NCBI GenBank assembly: GCA_015501595.1 | Contig: JADNRX010000473.1 | Location: forward strand, 1 to 39,668 | DNA from: Hymenopellis radicata | Taxonomy: Eukaryota > Basidiomycota > Agaricomycetes > Agaricales > Physalacriaceae | Direction of reading: 5' to 3' | Length of the DNA stretch: 39,668 nt | Part shown: positions 13,685 through 23,609 of the stretch, piece after piece | Layout: each line of letters begins with the position of its first letter | Position numbering within the stretch: position 1 is the stretch's first letter | Program-made: the position numbers and the translations under genes | The notes under the pieces: generated by a model | Database searches by the model: none | Told to the model about the DNA's origin: nothing | Seen by the model: only the letters and a program-made list of their open reading frames with translations

Positions 13685-13782
13685 CGTGTCAGTTTCTTGT
13701 CAAAGTGAAATCTGTCACAAGCGCTTGACATTGTCTACTGATGTCACGGATAACCCATACATACACCGTAGATCAAGACCAA

Positions 13783-14553
13783 TCAAACATCGCTCATTTC
13801 GATTTCTTCATCGAACTCCTCAAACCAGCCCTCGATTGCCGTCGTTGTGATGTTCATCTCGTACACAAACTCACGCGCCCGGTACCCCCACTTCACCACA
13901 TTAGCATCACTGTTTTCTGGCAATGAACTTGATGCGTTATCAGTTTCAATTTCGGAATGCTCCTATCACGACCTACTTCACGCCGCACCAGCCTTCACCA
14001 AACACCGCCGTTAGTGCGACCTTGAGGTGGGTGACTGCATTCCACTCCGCATACAGTTTCCACATATCGTCGTCTCTGTCCTTGTCGCCACGCGTCCAGA
14101 AATGATGAGGCGACCGCAGGACCACATTATCCGGTACTGACAGCGATGCGTCGAACAGTAACACCGTGCAGTCGTGAATGATTCGAAACTTCATGGCCTA
14201 GCAGCTCCGTTAGCCAATGCGAAACACCATGACAGAGTTATAAAGCTCACGTTCAGTATACGCTGGGCCGGCAAGCATCCATAGATCCGCCTATAAAACA
14301 GCATCACCTCTCTCCAAAACTTGGCTTCCTGCCCAGGTGCGACTCTGTGGTAATACGATACAAGCGTCCTCAACATGTGCAACTGTCCGGCGGTGAAAGG
14401 AATCTCCAGGTATTCGACATAGAATTCGTCGTCCCGCAAGTCTCTCTGAGATGCGTCTACGTCACTGGGAGGGTACAAGTCCATCGACACCTCAAGTTCC
14501 GGCAAGAATGGCGAGGATGTGACGTCCGTCTTCGTTTCCGATGTCTGGCTCAT
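13783..14553 (-). CDS. uncharacterised 216-residue protein
   Basis: Three exons, 14553-14251, 14197-13977 and 13909-13783, sum to 651 nt in one frame, with introns of 53 and 67 nt. The start ATG at 14553 is followed by a polar stretch (MSQTSETKTDVTSS). The body includes FTAGQLHMLRTLVSYYHRV, WREVMLFYRRIYGCLPAQRI and DMWKLYAEWNAVTHLKVAL. The end is acidic (EEFDEEIEMSDV). An alternative acceptor seven bases earlier would bring in a stop. I recognise no domain. It is the first of three closely spaced minus-strand genes and is divergent to the Cys-rich reading frame at 15101. Confidence 0.6.
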
Positions 14554-15100
14554 CGTTGTCCGAAGCTGAAAACGTCTTGCCTTGATTTCCCTACTCGGTG
14601 TCCCTCTCTTCGATCATACTGAATGCGTCCCCTGCCATCTCCGACACGCGCTCTCCAGGCCAGACGCACACGCACTGCCGCCCACCCTCTTCGGAGCACT
14701 TCACCACCGTGTTGGTATCACATTTTTCGTCCTCAACCCACCATGTCCATAGTTTATCTGGTACAAGTTAACCTTAGATACCGTCGCATTCTTCTCGTGG
14801 TTTCCTCGTCAACTTTGGGACATTCAAGCAACCCCATCACCTCAACACTAGCGTCTGAACAACTGTCATCTCTCATCCAACGCTGGTCTATATCCTCAGG
14901 CCTCGTTACCCTCGAATTGACGCGACAAACTGACCAATGTCTCCTCCACTTTGTAGTACCTTCTAAGCTTTCGCGCCATAATGCTTCTCGAGGCTTCCTG
15001 TCCCAACAAACACTTCCGCCCACCGACAAACTCCAACAAACAGCCCTTGAACGTATAAAACATATTTGTCCACTATCCTCTTTTTCTTTCTAGCCACCTC
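14554..15100. promoter_or_regulatory. divergent intergenic region
   Basis: This lies between a minus-strand gene starting at 14553 and a plus-strand frame starting at 15101, so it should hold both promoters. No motif is convincing. A plus-strand open frame at 14623-15093 has skewed composition and is not supported as a gene. Confidence 0.35.
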
Positions 15101-15979
15101 ATGTCCTTTCTTGCCCTCATCCGCGACTATGGCTGGCCAACCGCTACGGCCATCCTCAACGCCAGTGACAGCTGTCCGCAATGCGGCGGACCTTGGACTC
15201 CGCCTCGTAAATGTCTCGGTATAAGCAATCCTGCACACGAAGGCATGTGGTACCAAAAGGTACATCCTCTCCTCTGCAACTCGCGTCTCTCTGAGTAATG
15301 CTTGCATTTCAGTGCTCGTGTCGTCAATTTAACGTTCCAGAAAAATGCGATGGTTCCTTCCAGTGGTGTACCGAATAACATCTGCAGCACTGGCGGCAAG
15401 AGCACCCTCGTGCTCCCCCCACCCCACCCACCACGCCCTCTCGGCGCGGAGCGACCAATACGCACAATCGCCGCCGACCACAGCCCTCGCCTTCCGGCCC
15501 ATCACACCATGCATCCCCTCGCAGGTCCGCCCCAGCGCCGCAAACAGACAATGTTGAACAATATACCCTTACTGTCTTTGTCGCCGATGATGTAGGTTGA
15601 CTCGTTCATATTCCAGTATTCCTCCACCCAACATTTGTAGAACGGTCCGCTCCCAGGAATAGCACGCGTAATAATCGTCGATCCGAATCACTGGCCTTTC
15701 TTCCATCCCGCGCGCTATCCCAACCTTCGCCACTTGTTAAACATTCCTTCCATCACAGACACTTTCTCCTACCAACGCAGGCAGACATGGCACCTGTCCG
15801 ACAATCCCATTCTAGTGTCGCACGGTGAACATTTGACACTGCGGCCTTACCATGCGCCCGCCTCCAGGTATTCCACTCAGCTTTCCCTCTCCTGCCAGTC
15901 ACTTGACCGTTCTCCAGTCAAGCCTCTCCAACCTACATTTACATTGATTGACCACCAACCAGTTCATCCCCTTAACTAG
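15101..15979 (+). pseudogene. Cys-rich small protein family, decayed copy
   Basis: A paralogue of the intact gene at 21373-22129. Exon 1 (15101-15259) encodes SDSCPQCGGPWTPPRKCLG and ends GMWYQK. A 53-nt intron follows at the same place as in the paralogue, then CSCRQFNVPEKC and FQWCTE. An in-frame TAA at 15376-15378 replaces an aspartate-alanine stretch. Beyond it, similarity resumes in pieces and with frame changes: DNVEQYTLTVFVADD, then ARVIIVDPNHWPFFHPARYP and RQTWHLSDNPILVSHGEHL match the paralogue's VVIPKAQWPYFHPSWFP and YDWHIVLKPLRVYSGEQF. The CxxC pairs suggest metal binding. Function unknown. Confidence 0.65.
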
Positions 15980-17171
15980 CCACTTCTATATCTTATTCCA
16001 TCTCATACCATACTTTCTCACCTAAATCATTCCACCCGACCATTCCCATTGCGAGACTGCATTTTCCCAGACCTTTTTATAAACCACCTTGACCCTCTCC
16101 GGAAAACTGTTATATACGGCATCCGATACCTCTCCGCATGCTTCCCTCACACGAGCTCCAGTGTCGTCCATTTTAGAGCTGGTCACCTGCGTCCAACATA
16201 GCTTCAAAGCACCTCCCATTACAACAACAGCCCTCAAAGATTGCTGCATGCACCAGACTCCGACTATGCCAGAAGGGTATGATCCCAGGTGATCCCGCAC
16301 AAGAATCTCCAGTTCCGTTTGCTCCAGACCTCTCAGATGGCAAGCCGTTTTCAGCGTGTTCTCAAAGCTTACACTATCGATATAATGAAACCGAGCTCTT
16401 ATTACTCGCAGCGTCGTCCAGTTCGCTAGGTTGATTGCCTCCCATCTTGACGACACCACGAACGTCGGATGTTCTGGCCAAGGCGGCCCATCTGTACGCC
16501 AAACAATCAATCAGCTCCATTCAATACGCATATGCAATACCTTACTCGTTCCATTCCACGCGAATTCCTCCACTCCACCCACGCCACTCATCAAGTTCTT
16601 CAATCGTTCCAACACTAAGGGCTCTCGCATCTCCGACACTATCCCCACTTTCTTCGCGCGAATGCCTATAGTCCCAGGCAATGCTGCTTCTCCCACTCCT
16701 AAATCGCCCCATCTGGTCCGCACGACAAGAGTGTCCACGTCAAATGTTTCGCATGCGGCCTCGCAGGAAAGAAGCGAACCAGGAAGCAATGTCAAGGTGG
16801 TCATCGCCGGAGCCAAACGACGCAGGCAATGCAAAGATCCGTGTAATCCCATCCACACCGACAGACGAACTTCTGCAACTCTCAGCCAACTGTCCGATGC
16901 CATCAGCTCCTCCAGAGCGATCTCCCGAAGTGTGATAGTTTTTACACCTGAGCAGAAAGGCTTCAGCGTTCGCAAATGAATCAGCGTTTCTGTGCCGTGG
17001 AACCCCAAGTCTTCTATCGCGCCGGCCAAGGCGCCCCTTGCACCACGGACAGCCTAAAGTCTTCCCAGTCATACGAAGGAAGCGGCGCCCAAGCACGATC
17101 CACAACCAGGCGCTCCCTTTCTATCACCATAGCGCTCCCAAACGCCACTCTTCTCGCCAGAGACAACCATC

Positions 17172-18546
17172 CACCCAATGCTGTACCTATAACTAGTTTC
17201 CTGCCCTTGTAGCAGGGCACCGGAATACAATTTGGGCTCTATTTAGATTCCATATATTAGAGCCTATAACTAATTTCAGACCACCTACCTGAAATAGGAG
17301 GGCCCTCCAGAGCGCCTTCCTAATAGGGAGGGCTCACCCGGGGGTGGCCTGCTGCCTGGTCTGGGATCTATAAATAGGTCTGACTGTGCCTCTAGATCTG
17401 GCAGGGCTCTACAGGGTCTACTGATAGGGAGATTAGATATTGATGAAATGTGGGGAATGTGCCTAGGATTGATGGATCAGCCCCAGGGTGTGTGGGGGTG
17501 CCTTCTAGGGCGCATTTTTGATTAGGTCAGCATTAGGTAGGATGGGGTGGGCATTGATGAATGCTACTATAGGGGATGGGTATTGGGGTGATGAAAACCT
17601 TTTTTATAGTTTTTTGGGCTGGGAATCCAATGGTATAAACCATTTTGCGATAGCTTCAAAACTGGAGGAGATATTAGGGGTGCAAAAATGCGCCACACTT
17701 CTAATAGGCCTTTGACATAGCCTATGGCCTTGGGACTTTGATACCTTCTAGAGGTACTATAGAACGATATCTGATAGCATTTTCAGGTCATTTCATCGAA
17801 GGGTTCAAGAGATACTGTAGACTTTCGATCAATTCGTCGGTCCATGTGACCTGTGACCTCACTGACGAAATTTTGGTTTCGTCGACTTACCATATATGGT
17901 AATTGCCGCCGCGGCGGAGCTGTGGCGGAAGGCTGGCGGGGGCCCCGCCGGGGACTTTTTCGTGATTTTTTCAGTGACCACTGTGACTTTTCGTCGGTTT
18001 CGGATCCTCTGTGACCCGTGACCGACGAATTGATTTAAAGTCTACAGTATATCAGGATGACTGCTCCAGGGCCACCAGGGATATAGCATAGGATCCTGCC
18101 ACTCTGGGGACCTGAGACTTTGCTACATCGTTTATAGTAGTACTAAACCTGTATTTATGATATAGAGAGTGTCCCCAACCTAGTAGTCCATGTATAGATA
18201 GGTCTCCAATGCTGTCTTAAGCATTTTCGCATTTTGGGTTATTTAGCATAGGGATAGCTCTCTAAATTGTACTGGACTACCTTTAGACATTCATTTACAA
18301 CCTTTTGGCAAAAGGAACCATGTCATTTGGTGAAGGGACCAGTGTTCTAGAGGTCAGTCTTCCTCCTCACCGGAGTTTTGATCAAAATTCCCACGCTCTA
18401 GAGGGAGGATCGTCCACTCAATTTAACGTGTCTCACACATGCTACTACCTTCATTTCTTCTGCAGGACGTGTATATATGTTATACATATGATCTCCAGGT
18501 GTCAGACTAGTAATTCCTCACGGCAATCATGTCAGGAACTCGTCCT
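17172..18546 (+). repeat. left arm of the long inverted repeat
   Basis: It is 1,375 bp long, or 1,140 bp without the nested MITE and its extra TA. It matches the complement of 18899-20039 with only scattered substitutions, except near the inner end (about 18515-18530), where the arms diverge briefly. Confidence 0.9.
17815..18047. mobile_element. 233-bp MITE with TA target duplication, copy B, nested in the left arm
   Basis: It starts CTGTAGACTTTCGATCAATT and ends with the near complement (about 28 bp of imperfect terminal repeat). TA flanks it at 17813-17814 and 18048-18049. The right arm has the uninterrupted site, read on the opposite strand as GAGATATATCAGG near 19390-19402, with a single TA. 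The termini match the 138-bp element at 3108-3245. The interior is GC-rich in the middle and non-coding. Confidence 0.93.
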
Positions 18547-18898
18547 TAGATATGCTGACCTACTTGTTCTGCTATAAATTGGACAATACTCTACAACTAT
18601 TGATAGGAGACATGAAATGCGAGTTGGACCTTGTTATTAGAGTGATATTAGAGGTATTAGATCAGTCAGCCAGATAATAGTTATGTACTATAACCTGTTC
18701 AAGCATTGAAAGCAGTTATGCAAGAGTTAGTCCACTGCGCATTTTCACTTTCTTACCTCTCATATTTAGCATATGGGAGATGCCTCTTACTTCATTCAAT
18801 ATGATATATATTCATAACAGAATACTTTTTAGGGTGCCCTTTGAAGTAGAACTTGAAATATCACTATCTGAAGGTAGCCTAACCTGTTTACAGAGCTT

Positions 18899-20039
18899 AG
18901 GACGAGTTCCTGACCTGATTACTTTATTAAATTACTAGTCTGACACCTGGAGATCATATGTATAACATATATACACGTCCTGCAGAAGAAATGAAGGTAG
19001 TAGCATGTGTGAGACACGTTAAATTGAGTGGACGATCCTCCCTCTAGAGCGTGGGAATTTTGATCAAAACTCCGGTGAGGAGGAAGACTGACCTCTAGAA
19101 CACTGGTCCCTTCACCAAATGACATGGTTCCTTTTGCCAAAAGGTTGTAAATGAATGTCTAAAGGTAGTCCAGTACAATTTAGAGAGCTATCCCTATGCT
19201 AAATAACCCAAAATGCGAAAATGCTTAAGACAGCATTGGAGACCTATCTATACATGGACTACTAGGTTGGGGACACTCTCTATATCATAAATACAGGTTT
19301 AGTACTACTATAAACGATGTAGCAAAGTCTCAGGTCCCCAGAGTGGCAGGATCCTATGCTATATCCCTGGTGGCCCTGGAGCAGTCATCCTGATATATCT
19401 CTTGAACCCTTCGATGAAATGACCTGAAAATGCTATCAGATATCGTTCTATAGTACCTCTAGAAGGTATCAAAGTCCCAAGGCCATAGGCTATGTCAAAG
19501 GCCTATTAGAAGTGTGGCGCATTTTTGCACCCCTAATATCTCCTCCAGTTTTGAAGCTATCGCAAAATGGTTTATACCATTGGATTCCCAGCCCAAAAAA
19601 CTATAAAAAAAGGTTTTCATCACCCCAATACCCATCCCCTATAGTAGCATTCATCAATGCCCACCCCATCCTACCTAATGCTGACCTAATCAAAAATGCG
19701 CCCTAGAAGGCACCCCCACACACCCTGGGGCTGATCCATCAATCCTAGGCACATTCCCCACATTTCATCAATATCTAATCTCCCTATCAGTAGACCCTGT
19801 AGAGCCCTGCCAGATCTAGAGGCACAGTCAGACCTATTTATAGATCCCAGACCAGGCAGCAGGCCACCCCCGGGTGAGCCCTCCCTATTAGGAAGGCGCT
19901 CTGGAGGGCTCTCCTATTTCAGGTAGGTGGTCTGAAATTAGTTATAGGCTCTAATATATGGAATCTAAATAGAGCCCAAATTGTATTCCGGTGCCCTGCT
20001 ACAAGGGCAGGAAACTAGTTATAGGTACAGCATTGGGTG
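18899..20039 (-). repeat. right arm of the long inverted repeat
   Basis: A 1,141-bp inverted copy of the left arm that lacks the MITE and so preserves its empty target site. The 352-bp spacer (18547-18898) is AT-rich and has no gene. Confidence 0.9.
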
Positions 20040-20482
20040 AACCATCGGGGATGGACTTGGGCCACCTTCAACGCCAGCGACCGTATATCGGGATCGTGAT
20101 AGAGTGGCCTAGTCGTCTGGGACATCACGTTTAGTTGCGTTTGCGATAGTAGCACTTGTTCAAATATATCGTCCAACAGCTCCCAGGGCATCCTAACAAT
20201 GTGCACCTTTAGTGTCAGTTGTCAGCGTCCTGAGAGACACGCACCGTGGAAGCGTCTCCACCCCCTCCTCTTCTGACGCACGCCTGAGCCTACTGGTTGT
20301 CCATGAGCATAGCTTCCTTTCAAACACGTTCAGCCTACCAATCTGTCATAAGTACTGGTGCAACAAATGCTACCCGTCTGATTTTTACATCCTCGCACTT
20401 TGCTGAGCTCCTACGTTAACTCTCGGCCGATACGCCGGCCGGCCAGTTATTCTTCCCCCAAGTCGTAGCACACATTCATTAA

Positions 20483-21222
20483 TTACTGAGCTACAAACGA
20501 TTTCAAACGTGAGACCTCTTCCACGTCAAAAGTCAAACGAAGTCCGCCATCTTCCTCGGTCAAGATTGTCGAGAACATGAAGCTTCTCGTTGCCCAGTCG
20601 TACACCTTCCGCCTCGCCTCCGCCACGAAAATCATCTTGTCCCAAGTCGTCGCGCGACCGAAAACCGGCCGTTCCATGTCGAAGTGTGCGAGGACCATGC
20701 TAATCTCGCAGATCTCCCCGCCATCTCCTACCAGGGACAACATCGCCGGGACCAGCACCGCTAGATCATTCTCAAAAACGACGGCGTTGACCTCCCCTGC
20801 TGAGGCGTACCACAAGGTCACGCTCAGCCTCTTTAATTGTGGCACTTCTGCCCTTGAGATGAACCTCGCAATCCTGGCCCAGCTGTCCACCCAACCACTG
20901 ATCTTGAGTTCTCGTAATTTTGCGTAACCGAACAACGTAACGTCGGGCCCGTCAACTACATAGTCAGTTAGCTGCTGAGCGCCATCGGTGCAGACACCCA
21001 CGCACACAGGACGACCACGACCAATTTTTCAACACACGACTTCCATGCCCACTTTCTGGCATCCCCCCTAGCGCTTAACTCCACTGCTAAGCATGGGCGT
21101 TGCGGTCCCAAAGTCTGGTATATCTCCCACAATCGACGACAGGTTGCCGCCAACGTCGCTCCCTCAAACCCCGCCGCAAGCAGCACCTTCCCCAAGATTT
21201 CCGTTGGCATACTCACCAACAT
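20483..21222 (-). CDS. short F-box-like protein
   Basis: The N terminus, VSMPTEILGKVLLAAGFEGA then TLAATCRRLWEIYQTLGPQR, fits an F-box helix pattern. The rest is leucine-rich (FGYAKLRELKISGWVDSW, VPQLKRLSVTLWYA). A 41-nt intron (20972-21012) with donor GTCCTG and acceptor CAG joins a 70-codon exon to a 163-codon exon, giving 232 residues. If it is not spliced, the frame is broken there instead, so this intron is the weak point. It is shorter than, and not clearly alignable with, the larger F-box genes nearby. It is divergent to the Cys-rich gene at 21373, with about 150 bp between the start codons. Confidence 0.6.
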
Positions 21223-21372
21223 GACTATAATTCAACGTCGGTCAGTCGGAATCCAAGGACACGGCACAACCTGCTCACCGTAAGGATGGTAATGCAAAGA
21301 TGGTAATGCAAAGTGTCCAAAACAAACGGACACAAATAATGGTCCCGCCATATTTCTTTTACCCTCTCCGCC

Positions 21373-22129
21373 ATGTCTCTACCCCAATTAGACAGAGACC
21401 TGCCTGACGCTGTTTGGCGAGACCTTCTTGCACATTCCGGCACCTGCGTACAATGTGGCGCAGTGTGGTCTACTCCTCGGGAATGCACTGGGAAAAACAA
21501 TGCTCGTCAGCAAGGTCGCTATTACCAGAAGGTCTCCGCTCTCACCATCCTGTCTCGCACCATCAACTGACATCTTGTAGTGTACCGGACGTTGTGAACA
21601 TTCCTTCCGGTGGTGTACAGATGCACATGTGGAGCACTGGAAAACACAGCCCTCCCTACATCCGCCTCCTCTTCGTTCTGAGAGTCCTGCGGACCTGGTC
21701 CCCGACCAGACCGCCGTGAAACAGTTCGCCATCATCGTCTACGGCACCCCAGGAGGCCCGAAAAAGGTCGTCATCCCGAAAGCGCAGTGGCCTTATTTTC
21801 ATCCATCGTGGTTTCCAATGTTTTTTCCCACTTGGGCTGACACGTCGGGCATGCCATTCGAGTTCATGCGCGGGTACGACTGGCACATCGTGCTTAAACC
21901 TCTCCGGGTTTATTCTGGAGAGCAATTCTTCATTCGACATCATGTTCCAGTACTGCCTCCTCCCGACCATGGATCAGAATACAATCTCCGCTGCGCCGAT
22001 CTACACTTTCCCCAACCGTGAGTACGCGTCTTATGCATTGTTACTGCTTACCACTCGCTCCCCAGATCCCCCTACGGACAAGGTTTCGTTCTCGAGCGTC
22101 GCCAGCAACCATTTATCCTACTTGATTGA
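21373..22129 (+). CDS. Cys-rich 219-residue protein, intact copy
   Basis: Three exons, 21373-21531, 21581-22017 and 22066-22129, with introns of 49 and 48 nt. The lengths sum to 660 nt in one frame. The N-terminal half has HSGTCVQCGAVWSTPRECTG, then CTGRCEHSFRWCTD, a possible zinc-binding module. The C-terminal half has FAIIVYGTPGGPKKVVIPKA and WPYFHPSWFPMFFPTWAD, suggesting a small folded domain. I recognise no named family. A decayed paralogue lies at 15101-15979, with the same first intron and the same neighbourhood of minus-strand F-box-like genes. The close divergent spacing with 20483-21222 suggests a shared promoter region. Confidence 0.65.
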
Positions 22130-22739
22130 TTGTAGTCATTTGATGTCGTTATTCATACTTGGTCTGAGGGTGTGTTTCGGGCTACGTTCGTTCTTACTTG
22201 TTTCCGCGTGCGTCGCCAAAAGCCGAACAAAAGTAAAATTATGAATTTCCTCGCGCAGGAGAACATTTGCTCTTTCCCTTCTTCATCGTGCGTGGAGGTG
22301 ACAGTTGCTGTACGGACGACGACATTGAAGCTCGTAATGCCAATGTCCTCCAGGGAATACGTCATTTGAAAGTGGTGGGACGCGTGCTCGTGAGGCAGGG
22401 GGCGCGTCCCTCAGTTGTCCGACCGCGCGCTCTGTCCTTTGCTCGCAACGCGTCCGTTTCAATGTGTCGGCCGCATTCCTGCCTGACAGTTGGTGCGTCC
22501 GACCGTCGCGCAACCTCCATTCCGACAGTGTGTCTCAATAACTGATGACGCACATCGTCCTGCACTTGGACCTTCACTGCAGGACGATGTGCGTCATCAC
22601 CTACACACGCAGGGCATGTGTCTCACTGGCGTGCGTCCTTATTTGTCTGTGGCCAAACCGTCTAGATTAGGAAGCAGTCACATGGATCCTAACCCATAAA
22701 TTCCCGAAAACTTACCTGCACGCCAGCCATCGAACCACA
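22130..22739. other. intergenic with repeat remnants
   Basis: No gene is seen. The segment 22111-22155 resembles 23300-23343, both containing GATTGTAGTC and TGTCNTT. Several ACGCGTCC-type motifs recall the minisatellite units but are not in tandem. The last 55 bp (from about 22684) duplicate the stretch upstream of gene X at 32049. Confidence 0.45.
22543..22599. repeat. perfect 22-bp inverted repeat with 13-base loop
   Basis: Arms 22543-22564 (TGATGACGCACATCGTCCTG, then CA) and 22578-22599 are exact complements. Transcription of either strand would give a strong hairpin. There is no T run directly after it. Possible remains of a small transposon. Confidence 0.85.
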
Positions 22740-23201
22740 ATGACCAGAAGAAGAACTTCCCGTGCGCACCCAGCAGACATGAAGCGGCAGCTGGCGTATC
22801 ACGACCTGTGAGTGATCAAACGCTGCCTTACAACGCTCACCACATCCCTCGTCAGGCTTCCTTTGAAGGTCGAACAGCTTCAAGCCCTCGGGAAAAAAAT
22901 CAAGTTCCCCCTCACGCCCTTCCAGTGCAAGCAGACCACTGTCTCGCAGTGGGTCAAGCACCAGGACGCCAATGAGAAGCTCCAAATCGATTGGAGCGTG
23001 GTCTGGAAGCTCGTTCATCGTGGCATGACCGGCGGCAGCGCCCTCGAACAAGCTGTAGCTGACCTCGTTCGGCTCCGTGATATGGTCGTTCCCGACGATG
23101 TCATCGCAGTGTGCCTGCAAGAAGAGCAAGGTTCTCGCATGATAACAGCTCTTTGAACACTTCTGACCTGCTTTTTAGAGTACGCCGCTGGTCAGCTCTA
23201 A
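22740..23201 (+). pseudogene. gene X, truncated copy 1
   Basis: A close duplicate of the first part of gene X (32094 onward). Exons are 22740-22807, 22856-23130 and 23179-23201, with two 48-nt introns at identical positions. The encoded core (VEQLQALGKKIKFPLTPFQC, IDWSVVWKLVHRGMTGG, VPDDVIAVCLQ) differs at few residues from copy 2, while the basic N-terminal tail differs. The frame ends at TAA 23199-23201. Just beyond it, 23207-23254 is an intron-like sequence homologous to the amplified intron of copy 2, present here only once. After about 23290 similarity to copy 2 is lost. Likely a truncated relic; a short functional protein of about 121 residues cannot be excluded. Confidence 0.7.
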
Positions 23202-23609
23202 CGACGGTAAGCGTATCATCCTGAATCCTTGAAATTCTGCTTACCTTTGAGTAGTCCCGCCGCAGAACAGCGAACAGGCTGCTTCGGAGAGCAGTTCATC
23301 ATACCTTTATCGTACTTCATCGATTGTAGTCTTTTGTTGTCATTGCCATTATCCCGTCTCTTCCCACTTTAGCCCACCAGCGGGCGTCCTTACTTGTCTT
23401 AGGACACGTCCCTTATCTAGTATCGCACGCGAGATCGCCGACTGATCGGCAAGGGCGCCGTTCCCAAAGCGGCTGCATCCCTGCCTTGCTGGAGGCGCGT
23501 CCTTGGGACACCATCGAACGCGCGCGCGTGTGAACACCTAGTAGGCTCTCACGTCCACCATAAGCCCTTGCTTTTCGCCACCACCCGCCCCTCCCCCCAG
23601 CTCATTCCG

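Larger units (their letters stand above)
17172..20039. mobile_element. 2,868-bp long-inverted-repeat (foldback-like) transposon
   Basis: Arms of about 1.14 kb (17172-18546 and 18899-20039) are nearly perfect inverted copies around a 352-bp unique centre. The termini read CACCCAATGCTGTACC inward. AACCATC is duplicated at 17165-17171 and 20040-20046. Removal with one copy of AACCATC exactly restores the F-box reading frame, which proves the boundaries and suggests recent insertion. No transposase frame is present; the longest frames are mirror images in the two arms. The superfamily is unclear: 7-bp duplications are not typical of hAT or Tc1/mariner. Confidence 0.92.
16022..20191 (-). pseudogene. 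F-box-like gene split by a 2.9-kb transposon
   Basis: The N-terminal part (20191-20040) reads MPWELLDDIFEQVLLSQTQL and ends ALKVAQVHPRW. The rest resumes at 17171 as LSLARRVAFGSAMVIERE. Deleting 17172-20039 with one 7-bp duplication rejoins the frame across HPRW-LSLARR. Downstream blocks match the paralogue at 11007-12442: EDLGFHGTETLIHL, VKTITLREIALEEL, VAEVRLSVWMG and MTTLTLLPGSLL. A 54-nt intron (16492-16545) sits at the same position and phase as in that paralogue, followed by GPPWPEHPTFVVSSRW. The frame also changes near 17030-17040 in a GGGG run, between FRLSVVQG and the GAIEDLGFHG block. The gene is therefore interrupted and frameshifted. Ancestral role: presumably SCF substrate recognition. 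Confidence 0.8.

Noticed and set aside
18305..19140. Two identical 70-residue open frames on opposite strands (18305-18577 and 18919-19140)
   Set aside because: They are the same sequence in the two arms of the inverted repeat. There is no splice structure or family resemblance, so I treat them as repeat sequence and not as genes.
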